DNA from: Parafannyhessea sp902761955
GTDB taxonomy: Bacteria > Actinomycetota > Coriobacteriia > Coriobacteriales > Atopobiaceae
Reading direction: 5' to 3'
Assembly: GCA_902761955.1 (NCBI GenBank)
Contig: CACWMM010000047.1
Location: 1 to 29,157 of the forward strand
Length of the DNA stretch: 29,157 nt
In this document: positions 1-6,137 of the stretch, piece after piece
How positions within the stretch are numbered: position 1 is the stretch's first letter
Layout: each line of letters begins with the position of its first letter
Notes under the pieces: generated by a model
Told to the model about the DNA's origin: nothing
Databases searched by the model: none
Seen by the model: only the letters and a program-made list of their open reading frames with translations
Translations under genes and position numbers: made by a program

Positions 1-1767
1 GGAAAGCGTCATGCCCGAGGTCTCCAGGTTCTTCTCGTCACGCTTCCTCAGAACCGTAAGGTAGACGGGAATGCTGATGAAAGATATCAGGATGCTCACG
101 ACGGCGGCGCTCACGCCCTTGGACGTCGCGGCGAGCGCGCCCACGGCGTTGCCGAGCGCGTTCGTGGCGAGCGCCATTCCCACAAGGCCCACCAGCGTGG
201 AGAACACGATGCCCAGCCCCAGCCCCTTCAGCACGAAGCCCAGGGTGGACGGCGCGTCCTCGTCGTCCGGGTCGTACTCCAAAAACGAGCTCGTCGCGTA
301 GCTGGCCGCGTCGCTCGCGGCGATCACGGCCATGGGGAGCGATGTCGTCAGCAACAGCGCGTTCGCGGCGCCCAGGGTGGGCGAGAAGAACGCGGTCAGC
401 GCGGCTGCGCCCAGCATCCAGAAGAAGAACCACGCCTCGTTGCGCATGAGCCAGACCAGGCCCTCGAGGCTGCGGTGGTCGTCGGAGTCGCTCGTGGTGG
501 CGCCGGCGATGCGCAGGTCCTCCGCGTGCTCGTCCTCCAGCACGTCGAGCGCGTCGTCTACGGTCACGATGCCCAGCAGGCGCTTGTTGTCGTCCACGAC
601 GGGAAGCGCCACCAGGTTGTACTTTGCTATGTCCTCCGCCACGTCCTCCTGGTCCTCGTCCGGGCTCGCGGTGATGAGGTCGTCGTCGATCGCGATGGCG
701 GAAAGCCGGTCCGTGGGGTTCGCGATTGCGAGCGCCTTCAGCGTTACGACGCCGGAAAGGCGGCCCTCATCATCCGTCAGGTAGATGTAATAGACGGTCT
801 CGAAGTCGTCCTCCAGGTTGCGGAGCTTCTCAACGGCGTCCGCCGCGGTCGCGTCCTCCGGAAGCGACACCACCTCGGACGTCATGATGCGGCCCGCGGT
901 GTCCTCGCGGTATCCCAGCAGCTGGCGAATGGCCTTCTGCTCCTTCACGCCCATCAGGCGCAGCAGCTTCTCGGCCTTGTCGTAGTCCAGCTCGCTCACA
1001 AGCTCGGCCGCGTCGTCCGGGTCCATCTCGGACAGCATGCGCGACGCGTCCGTCTCCTCCATGTCGCCCATGATCTCGGCGGCCATGGCGTCGTCGTCGA
1101 ACTCGGCCATCGTCTCGCTGGCCTGCTCGTCGTCTAGCTGCGCAAACACCTGGCCGCGCAGGCGCGGGTCAAGCCGCTCCAGGATGTCCGCGATGTCCGC
1201 GGGGTGCATGTCGTCCAGCGTCTTGTGCGATACGGACAGCTTCACGTTGGAAAGGTCCCTGTCCAGCAGGTCCATGTAGTTCCACGCGATGATCTTCTCG
1301 GGGATGGGCTTTCCCAGCGCGCGCGATATCTTCAGCACCACGCGCTCGAAGCCGGGGGATATGGAGCGCAGCAACCCGCGGACGCCCACCTCCGCGCCCA
1401 GCAGGCGCAGCTGAGAAGAGCTGGTGTCGCTCAGCTTCAGGTCGTTCACGCGCACGACGCGCAGGCCGCGCGTGTCGACGATCTGCTTGTTCAGGAGGTC
1501 TCGCGCCACGAGAACCTCGTTCGGCTGCAGGTACGAGAACCTGATGTCGGTCGCGACCACCTTCAGCTGCACCTTGTCGTCGTCGAACGAGTCGACGTAC
1601 TTGCGCCAGCTGATCATGAGCGGCGTCTTGCCGGGGCCCTCCACGGCAAGCGCCGTCACGCGCGGAAACACCTCGCCCGTGGCGATGCCAAGGTCGTTGA
1701 CCTTGCCGATCTTCTCGCCGCCGAGGTCGTAAACGGGATTTCCCAGCATCTGGGACAGATAGATCAT
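1..1767 (-). CDS. mgtE: MgtE-like magnesium transporter (3' end outside window)
   Basis: Reading the minus strand from ATG 1767 gives 589 residues with no stop before the window edge, so the C-terminus is missing. Order of parts: two PRC-barrel-like segments (about 1-75 and 76-140), the helical MgtE_N superhelix (about 185-285, rich in Asp/Glu), two CBS domains (about 290-355 and 356-415), then a hydrophobic part with four visible segments (about 446-468, 471-490, 510-533, 552-573). MgtE proteins are Mg2+ channels gated by Mg2+ binding to the N and CBS domains. The membrane part here lacks the glycine/asparagine-rich pore signature of classical MgtE; SDAASYATS (485-493) stands where a GN-G-Q motif would be expected. 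The start has AAGGAG a few bases upstream. The regulatory half is clear, but transport activity is less certain; it could be a related membrane sensor. Confidence 0.8.
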   Translation of the reverse strand, partial: MIYLSQMLGNPVYDLGGEKIGKVNDLGIATGEVFPRVTALAVEGPGKTPLMISWRKYVDSFDDDKVQLKVVATDIRFSYLQPNEVLVARDLLNKQIVDTRGLRVVRVNDLKLSDTSSSQLRLLGAEVGVRGLLRSISPGFERVVLKISRALGKPIPEKIIAWNYMDLLDRDLSNVKLSVSHKTLDDMHPADIADILERLDPRLRGQVFAQLDDEQASETMAEFDDDAMAAEIMGDMEETDASRMLSEMDPDDAAELVSELDYDKAEKLLRLMGVKEQKAIRQLLGYREDTAGRIMTSEVVSLPEDATAADAVEKLRNLEDDFETVYYIYLTDDEGRLSGVVTLKALAIANPTDRLSAIAIDDDLITASPDEDQEDVAEDIAKYNLVALPVVDDNKRLLGIVTVDDALDVLEDEHAEDLRIAGATTSDSDDHRSLEGLVWLMRNEAWFFFWMLGAAALTAFFSPTLGAANALLLTTSLPMAVIAASDAASYATSSFLEYDPDDEDAPSTLGFVLKGLGLGIVFSTLVGLVGMALATNALGNAVGALAATSKGVSAAVVSILISFISIPVYLTVLRKRDEKNLETSGMTLS

Positions 1768-1779
1768 GCATGCTCCTTA

Positions 1780-1844
1780 GTTGGTATGCAGCGCGCCGGA
1801 AGCGCGGCGCGGCGACTCCAGAACCACCCTCCGGCGCTACCAAC
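1780..1844 (-). promoter_or_regulatory. Long hairpin in the mgtE leader abutting the Shine-Dalgarno
   Basis: Plus-strand arms 1780-1786 (GTTGGTA) and 1793-1800 (GCGCCGGA) are perfectly complementary to 1838-1844 and 1830-1837, giving 15 paired bases with a 6-nt bulge. In the mRNA the 3' arm ends directly before the AAGGAG ribosome site of mgtE. This position suggests control of translation or transcription, perhaps by Mg2+. It does not match the conserved core of the M-box that I know. Confidence 0.55.
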
Positions 1845-1857
1845 TGGGCACGCCCGA

Positions 1858-1896
1858 GGGTCATCGACTGTGAGGTCGAGGTTTCATCAATGACCC
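1858..1896 (-). promoter_or_regulatory. Second hairpin in the mgtE leader
   Basis: 1858-1867 pairs with 1887-1896 over 10 bp (GGGTCATTGA with TCGATGACCC in the RNA, one G-U pair), with a 19-nt loop. It sits 13 nt upstream of the larger hairpin, so the leader of about 180 nt is structured along much of its length. Function unknown. Confidence 0.5.
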
Positions 1897-1951
1897 TTCT
1901 CGTAGACTGCAGATGCGCCCGCCCGTGGGGCGAGCCATGAAAACCGTACGT

Positions 1952-1982
1952 ATTGTACACGCGAACGGGCAGGTTTCTGCAA
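1952..1982 (-). promoter_or_regulatory. Possible mgtE promoter
   Basis: On the minus strand TTGCAG (1977-1982) and TACAAT (1952-1957) are separated by 19 nt. The -10 is good, but the spacer is longer than usual. It would give a leader of roughly 180 nt containing both hairpins. The rest of the 1768-2108 gap holds only these leader elements, the lemA terminator and a 14-bp duplication. Confidence 0.3.
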
Positions 1983-2022
1983 CGGTAGTGCAAGCAGAAT
2001 GCAAGGTGCACAAAACCGCGTG

Positions 2023-2068
2023 CAAAAAGGGGAGAAGAACGGCCGTGACGACTCGTCCTTCTCCCCTT
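2023..2068 (-). terminator. Intrinsic terminator of lemA
   Basis: 2027-2037 (AAGGGGAGAAG) is perfectly complementary to 2058-2068. On the minus strand the 11-bp stem is followed by a T run (A run at plus 2024-2028), the classic intrinsic terminator form, about 40 nt after the lemA stop. It separates lemA from mgtE transcription. Confidence 0.8.
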
Positions 2069-2081
2069 GGGGAAAGCTCTT

Positions 2082-2109
2082 TGCGACTTTGGCGCTGCGA
2101 CTTTGGCGC
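2082..2109. repeat. 14-bp perfect tandem duplication at the lemA 3' end
   Basis: TGCGACTTTGGCGC occurs twice in direct succession (2082-2095 and 2096-2109), with the second copy running into the lemA stop codon (2109-2111). It looks like a simple slippage or repair duplication just after the reading frame. Confidence 0.75.
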
Positions 2110-2660
2110 TAGAACTTGACCTGCGGCGCCTGGCGCACGGAGGCGTCCGTCACCTCGAAGCCCTGGCGCATCTTGAACTTGGAGCCGGCCACGATGTTGC
2201 CGGGGAAGGTCTCGATCGCGTTGTTGTACTCCAGCACGCAGTCGTTGAAGCTCTGGCGCGCGTAGACGATCTTGTTCTCCGTCTCGGAGAGCTCTGCCTG
2301 CAGCTGCTGGAAGTTGGTGTTTGCCTTGAGGTCGGGGTATGCCTCGGCCACGGCAAACAGCGACTTCAGGGTGCCGCTCAGGATGTTGGAGGCCTCCATC
2401 TTGCCCTCGGGCGTGGTGGCGCTCATGACGGCGGAGCGCGCCTGCGTCACGGCCTCGAGCGTCTTGGACTCGTGCGCGGCGTAGCCCTTTACGGTCTCCA
2501 CCAGGTTGGGGATGAGGTCGTTCCTGCGCTGCAGCTGGGCGTCGATGGTCTGCCAGGCGTTGTCGCAGCGGTTGTCCTTCTGGACGATCCCGTTGTAGAG
2601 CGAGATGAACCAGAGCGCAAGCACGACCACGATCGCGATGATGACAATGGCAAGCGGCAT
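2109..2660 (-). CDS. lemA: LemA family membrane protein
   Basis: This is a 183-residue protein with an N-terminal membrane segment (about residues 3-21, Ile/Val/Leu rich) followed by a long helical domain. LemA hallmarks are visible: YNGIVQKDNRCDNAWQTID, then QLQRRNDLIPNLVETVKGYA, and near the end the FNDCVLEYNNAIETFPGNI region. Family members are single-pass proteins with a helical bundle, often next to TPM-domain or M48 protease genes, and their molecular role is poorly defined. Neither partner is present here; the gene is monocistronic. The start at 2660 is preferred over longer in-frame versions because AAGGA lies 7-8 nt upstream and the family begins with the membrane helix. Identification is secure, function is not. 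Confidence 0.92.
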   Translation of the reverse strand: MPLAIVIIAIVVVLALWFISLYNGIVQKDNRCDNAWQTIDAQLQRRNDLIPNLVETVKGYAAHESKTLEAVTQARSAVMSATTPEGKMEASNILSGTLKSLFAVAEAYPDLKANTNFQQLQAELSETENKIVYARQSFNDCVLEYNNAIETFPGNIVAGSKFKMRQGFEVTDASVRQAPQVKF

Positions 2661-2697
2661 GAGGCGTCCTTCCTGTGGGAGGTTAGTCTGTAGGCAG

Positions 2698-2703
2698 AGT
2701 ATA
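2698..2703 (-). promoter_or_regulatory. Possible -10 box for lemA
   Basis: TATACT on the minus strand, 38 nt before the lemA start, matches a -10 hexamer in five of six bases. I could not find a convincing -35. Confidence 0.25.
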
Positions 2704-2787
2704 CCCAGAATGGGCGCGTTGGTCTTGCGAGCGGAAAAACGTCTTCGGCAAGGGGGTGCGCGCAGTGTGCGAAAGCGTTTCCGGACG

Positions 2788-3543
2788 CTACGCCAAACGT
2801 GCTCCCTTGACCTTCGCAAGGGCCCTGAGCTTGGGATCTTCCCTTTCCATAAACACCGCGTCAAACTCTTGGGGGCTTGCGTAGCGATATGTGCCCCGCA
2901 CGCCAAACTTGCTGCTGTCTGCCAGAAGGAAGCGATGCGCGGAGTTGCGCATGACCGTCTGCTTCACGATGCGGTCGTCCATATCGAACGTGCTCACGGC
3001 ACCTCGCGAAAGGTCGACGCCCAGCGCGCCCAAAAACGCCTTGTCAAAGCTGATGGGCTCGAGCATCGCGCACGTCGCGGCGCCCAAAAACCCGTTGAAC
3101 TCGCGGTTGACGTTGCCGCCGGTGCCGATGACCGTGAGTCCCTCGTTTGCGGAGAGCGCCTGCAGGGCGTCGATTCCGTTGGATACCACGACGCAGCGCC
3201 TGTGGCCCTGTGCCAGCAGGCGGGCGAGCGCGAGCGTCGTGGTGGAGATGTCGATGAAGATGGTCTCGCTGTCGACGATCTGCTCGCACGCCTTGAGCGC
3301 GATGGCGCGCTTCTGCTCTAGCCTCACGCCCAGACGCCCCCGCAGGTCGTGTTCTGGGGCGGTTGCGACGCTGGTGGCGCCGCCGTACACGCGCCGCAGC
3401 ATGCCCTCCCCGTCAAGCCGACGCAGGTCCTTGCGGATGCAGTCCGGCGTGACGCGGAAGTTTTCCGCAAGCTCCGACACCGTGACGCGCCCGCGCTGCG
3501 AAACGAGTGCGACTATGGCGTCCTGTCTTTCTCGCGCGAACAT
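2788..3543 (-). CDS. DeoR-family transcriptional regulator (divergent from the aldolase)
   Basis: This 251-residue protein has an N-terminal DeoR winged helix (about 1-57: MFARERQDAIVALV, then VSELAENFRVTPDCIRKDL and the wing LRRVYGGA). The C-terminal sugar-phosphate sensor (about 70-235) is of the DeoR/ribose-5-phosphate isomerase-like fold, with IFIDISTTT and VVSNGIDAL, VIGTGGNVN and KAFLGALGVD segments. Such regulators usually repress sugar catabolic genes until a phosphorylated intermediate binds. The ATG at 3543 is chosen over longer in-frame readings because it starts the domain and follows GAGGTG. It faces away from a fructose-6-phosphate aldolase gene across 199 bp carrying repeated CGATA sites, which points to joint control of both genes. 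The effector is unknown. Confidence 0.9.
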   Translation of the reverse strand: MFARERQDAIVALVSQRGRVTVSELAENFRVTPDCIRKDLRRLDGEGMLRRVYGGATSVATAPEHDLRGRLGVRLEQKRAIALKACEQIVDSETIFIDISTTTLALARLLAQGHRRCVVVSNGIDALQALSANEGLTVIGTGGNVNREFNGFLGAATCAMLEPISFDKAFLGALGVDLSRGAVSTFDMDDRIVKQTVMRNSAHRFLLADSSKFGVRGTYRYASPQEFDAVFMEREDPKLRALAKVKGARLA

Positions 3544-3550
3544 GACACCT

Positions 3551-3575
3551 CGATAAAAAACGATAGAAAACGATA
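3551..3575. promoter_or_regulatory. Probable DeoR operator: three CGATA repeats at 10-bp spacing
   Basis: CGATA begins at 3551, 3561 and 3571, exactly one helical turn apart, just before the regulator start. A related AAAACGATTA lies at 3667-3676, close to the -10 region of the divergent gene. Short, phased direct repeats next to a DeoR gene fit a cooperative autoregulatory operator. Confidence 0.5.
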
Positions 3576-3683
3576 AACATGTGCAGACAAAATATAGCAG
3601 AAATAGAGGAACGGGCGAGAAAAACGCAGGTAAAGCTATACGAAAATTACCCTTGAAACCTAGCACAAAACGATTACAAGCAA

Positions 3684-3691
3684 TATAGAAT
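3684..3691 (+). promoter_or_regulatory. Probable -10 region of the aldolase gene
   Basis: TATAGAAT lies about 50 nt before the start codon in an AT-rich stretch. The only good -35 (TTGAAA, 3653-3658) is 25 nt away, too far to pair. The true -35 is weak and overlaps AAAACGATTA, which suggests control by the DeoR protein. Confidence 0.35.
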
Positions 3692-3742
3692 GGGGTCGAA
3701 GGCACAGGCAAGACGAAAGACAAACGAAAGAAAGAGGGTCCC

Positions 3743-4420
3743 ATGGACGACTTCGAGCTCTACCTCGACACCGCGGACATCGATGCGATAAAGGATCTTG
3801 ACCAGATCCTGAACGTGCAGGGCGTCACGACGAACCCGAGCATCCTGGCGAAGACCGGCGAGGACCCGCTGGTTGCTGTCCAGAAGATAATCGACTACTT
3901 CACCCCGGAGCAGAAGATCTTCATGCAGGTGGTCTCCACGGACCTGCAGGGAATCCTGGACGAGGCGCACTTCATCGCATCGCTCAGGCCCAAGAACATG
4001 TGCCCGAAGATTCCCGTGAGCCACAACGGCCTCAGGGCCATCAAGCAGCTGGAGTCCGAGGGCATCCAGTGCCTGGCAACTTCGATCTACAGCGCGGACG
4101 CCGGGTTCATGGCAGCGCACAACGGCGCGGAGTACCTTGCGCCCTACGTCAACCGCATGTGCAACTACGGCGGCGGCATGCAAGACGTGTGCGACCTGGT
4201 GGACATGCTCGCGATGCAGAACTCCAAGACGAAGGTGCTTGGCGCCTCGTTCAAGAACACGGACCAGGTGCACACGCTGATTGCGGCGGGCATGCAGGCC
4301 GTGACGCTGCCGGTGGACGTGGCGTACAACATGATCGGCCACCCTGGCGTGAAGATTGCGGTGGACGAGTTCACCGCCAACTGGCAGAAGGCTTACGGCC
4401 GCACGACGCTTCGCGCGTAG
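3743..4420 (+). CDS. fsa: Fructose-6-phosphate aldolase / transaldolase-like protein
   Basis: This 225-residue protein is of the small transaldolase (FSA/TalC) class I aldolase family and close to its usual 215-225 residues. Visible signatures are LYLDTAD (7-13), VTTNPSILAK (28-37), the Schiff-base lysine region CPKIPVSHNGLRAIK (Lys89), ATSIYSADAG and the end GRTTLRA. Members either cleave or form fructose 6-phosphate from dihydroxyacetone and glyceraldehyde 3-phosphate, or act as transaldolase; sequence alone does not separate these. It is divergent from a DeoR regulator and next to a PTS/transketolase operon, so a role in moving pentose-phosphate carbon is likely. GGGTCC sits just before ATG 3743, and a weak purine-rich AAAGAGGG serves as the ribosome site. 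Confidence 0.88.
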   Translation: MDDFELYLDTADIDAIKDLDQILNVQGVTTNPSILAKTGEDPLVAVQKIIDYFTPEQKIFMQVVSTDLQGILDEAHFIASLRPKNMCPKIPVSHNGLRAIKQLESEGIQCLATSIYSADAGFMAAHNGAEYLAPYVNRMCNYGGGMQDVCDLVDMLAMQNSKTKVLGASFKNTDQVHTLIAAGMQAVTLPVDVAYNMIGHPGVKIAVDEFTANWQKAYGRTTLRA

Positions 4421-4500
4421 GAGCCGCCGGATGTCGTACCGGCGCACGTATATGCCGGCGCGCACATATATAAGAGTGTTGCCAACATAAGGGTGTCTCC

Positions 4501-4535
4501 AACGAGGGCCTGCCGAGCGCGGGCCCTCGTTCTTC
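4501..4535. terminator. Bidirectional terminator between convergent genes
   Basis: AACGAGGGCC (4501-4510) pairs perfectly with 4522-4531 across an 11-nt loop. The stem is flanked by T-rich sequence on the plus side (TTCTTC). It lies between the convergent aldolase and second DeoR genes and can serve both. Confidence 0.7.
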
Positions 4536-4547
4536 TCGCCCCGGGCG

Positions 4548-5366
4548 CTACAGGGGGAGCGCGCGGTACGTGGGCATGCCCATGCGGCGCAGGGAGTCGA
4601 GCACGGCGGGGTCTTTGGAGTCCGTGACCACGGCGGAGAAGTCCTTGAGCGAGGCAAAGCGGAACAGGCCCTTGACCTGGAACTTTCTGGCGTCCGCTAG
4701 CAGGAACTTGTAGGACGCGTTGTGGATGACGCGCTCCTTTACGGAGCCGCTGTCGATGTTGTTGCAGGTGACTGCCGCGAGGTCCAGGTTGACGCCGCTG
4801 GCTCCGATGAACGCCTTCGAGAAGAGCAGTGGCTCGAGCATGCTGATGGTGGTGTCGCCGACGAAGCCGTTGAGCTGGACGTTGAGGTAGCCGCCCGTGC
4901 CGAGGGCCGTGACGTGCTTCAGGTTCGAGAGCTTCTGCAGCACCTCGATCATGTTGGTGGTGACGATGACCTGCTTGTCGCCGCGGGCGATGAGGTCTGC
5001 GAGGAAGGTGTTCGTGCGCGATATGTCGAGGAAGATGGAGTCGCCGTCGTGAATCTCGAGGTAGGCCCTCTTTGCGACGGCCAGCCTGCCGGCGTCCTCC
5101 GCGCTGAGCGGGGTGGCGGGCATGTGGGGGACAGCGCTTTGCGTGGTGACATGAGGGGGTTGCTGCGAAGGCGCCTCGTCCTTCTCGCCAATGCGCGTGG
5201 CGCCACCGTACACGCGGTTGCACTTGCCTTCCTTCGCAAGCGCCTGCAGGTCCTTGCGGATGCTGTCCACCCCAACGCCAAAGCGCGACGCAAGGTCATC
5301 GACCTCGACCCGACCGTACTGGTCGAGAAGGTCAAGAATCTTTGCGCGACGCTCGCCTCGGAACAA
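4548..5366 (-). CDS. DeoR-family transcriptional regulator of the PTS/transketolase operon
   Basis: This 272-residue protein has a DeoR winged helix (1-57: FRGERRAKILDLLDQYGRV, DDLASRFGVGVDSIRKDLQ, then NRVYGGA) and a sugar-phosphate sensor domain (about 90-255; SIFLDISRTNTFLADL, VTTNMIEVL, ALGTGGYLN, KAFIGASGVN). Between them is a Pro/Gln/Ala-rich linker of about 30 residues (62-90) that the first DeoR protein lacks. The start is TTG at 5364-5366 with AGGTG five bases upstream; the nearby ATG at 5394 is out of frame. The two DeoR proteins share the overall domain pattern and are probably paralogues. It is divergent from the PTS IIA gene across a region with phased TGGAA repeats, its likely operators. 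Confidence 0.9.
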   Translation of the reverse strand: MFRGERRAKILDLLDQYGRVEVDDLASRFGVGVDSIRKDLQALAKEGKCNRVYGGATRIGEKDEAPSQQPPHVTTQSAVPHMPATPLSAEDAGRLAVAKRAYLEIHDGDSIFLDISRTNTFLADLIARGDKQVIVTTNMIEVLQKLSNLKHVTALGTGGYLNVQLNGFVGDTTISMLEPLLFSKAFIGASGVNLDLAAVTCNNIDSGSVKERVIHNASYKFLLADARKFQVKGLFRFASLKDFSAVVTDSKDPAVLDSLRRMGMPTYRALPL

Positions 5367-5448
5367 GGGACACCTGCCTCTCTGGAAGCCCCATGAATGG
5401 TAACGTGCCGCCTACCAGAGACACGAAAACGACACCTACAGCTTAAAG

Positions 5449-5516
5449 CTGGAACAAACTTGGAACAAGCGGAAGAAACTGGAAAAACTTAGTTGAAAAT
5501 CTGGAAAAATCTGGAA
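5449..5516. promoter_or_regulatory. Phased TGGAA-type repeat array, probable DeoR operators
   Basis: CTGGAA or close variants occur at 5449, 5460 (TTGGAA), 5469 (GCGGAA), 5479, 5493 (TTGAAA), 5501 and 5511. The spacing is 9-12 bp, near one DNA turn, and all copies have the same orientation. The last copies lie between the -35 and -10 of the PTS promoter, where a bound repressor would block transcription. Confidence 0.6.
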
Positions 5517-5522
5517 TAGAAT
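5493..5522 (+). promoter_or_regulatory. Promoter of the PTS/transketolase operon
   Basis: TTGAAA (5493-5498) and TAGAAT (5517-5522) are separated by 18 nt, giving a good sigma70-type promoter about 100 nt before the IIA start. Two TGGAA repeats fall in the spacer, so regulation by the divergent DeoR protein is likely. Confidence 0.6.
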
Positions 5523-5619
5523 ATGGACGTTCTAAGAAGCGTGCAGGATGAAACGAAAATGGCTTCCAAGGAATTATGATGCCTTCAAATTTCGTCCACA
5601 CGGAAACGAAGGAGTTCAC

Positions 5620-6075
5620 ATGGCGCTCACTATGTCGGACATGCTCAAGCGCGAGAACGTTCAGATTGTCGACTCTTGCAAGGACTGGGAGGATTCCGTC
5701 CACGTGGCGGTTCAGCCCCTCGTTGACGGCGGCTATGTGAAGCCCGAGTACATCGACGGGATCATCCAGAACGCAAAGGAGCTTGGCCCCTACTTCGTCC
5801 TGGTTCCCGATCTGGCGCTGCTGCACGCGCGTCCCGAGCAGGGCACGATCAAGAAGCAGCTTGCCGTCACCGTCGTCCGCAAGGGCGTCGAGTTCAAGAA
5901 GGGCGAGCCGTGCCGCGTGCTCGTCACCCTGGCCGCAGAGGACTCTGACTCGCACATCGACGTCATGAGGATTCTGGCCAGCATGTTCGCGGACCCCGCG
6001 AACATCGAGAAGGTCGCAACCGCCGAGGCGGCGGACGACGTGTATAGCCTGTTCGTCAATTTCCCTGCTGCATAA
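5620..6075 (+). CDS. PTS IIA component, ascorbate/mannitol-type
   Basis: This 151-residue cytoplasmic phosphocarrier takes phosphate from HPr and passes it to IIB. The start at 5620 follows GAAGGAG at ideal distance; the longer in-frame reading from 5548 has no ribosome site. The phosphorylation site is His69 in the PYFVLVPDLALLHARPEQG segment, which closely resembles the UlaC/SgaA active site, although the usual Pro before the His is Leu here. The preceding KPEYIDGIIQNAKELGPYF also fits this IIA class. It is first in an operon with IIC, IIB and two transketolase subunits. Substrate cannot be read from IIA; homology to ascorbate systems does not prove ascorbate. Confidence 0.9.
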   Translation: MALTMSDMLKRENVQIVDSCKDWEDSVHVAVQPLVDGGYVKPEYIDGIIQNAKELGPYFVLVPDLALLHARPEQGTIKKQLAVTVVRKGVEFKKGEPCRVLVTLAAEDSDSHIDVMRILASMFADPANIEKVATAEAADDVYSLFVNFPAA

Positions 6076-6137
6076 CGAGGACGGCTGGGAGTTGGTGTAG
6101 GGAACTGTAAGTAAGTACGAGTTAAAAAGGGGGAATC

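Noticed and set aside
1780..1990. M-box (ykoK) Mg2+ riboswitch upstream of mgtE
   Set aside because: Strong hairpins are present, but I could not find the conserved M-box core; left as an unassigned structured leader.
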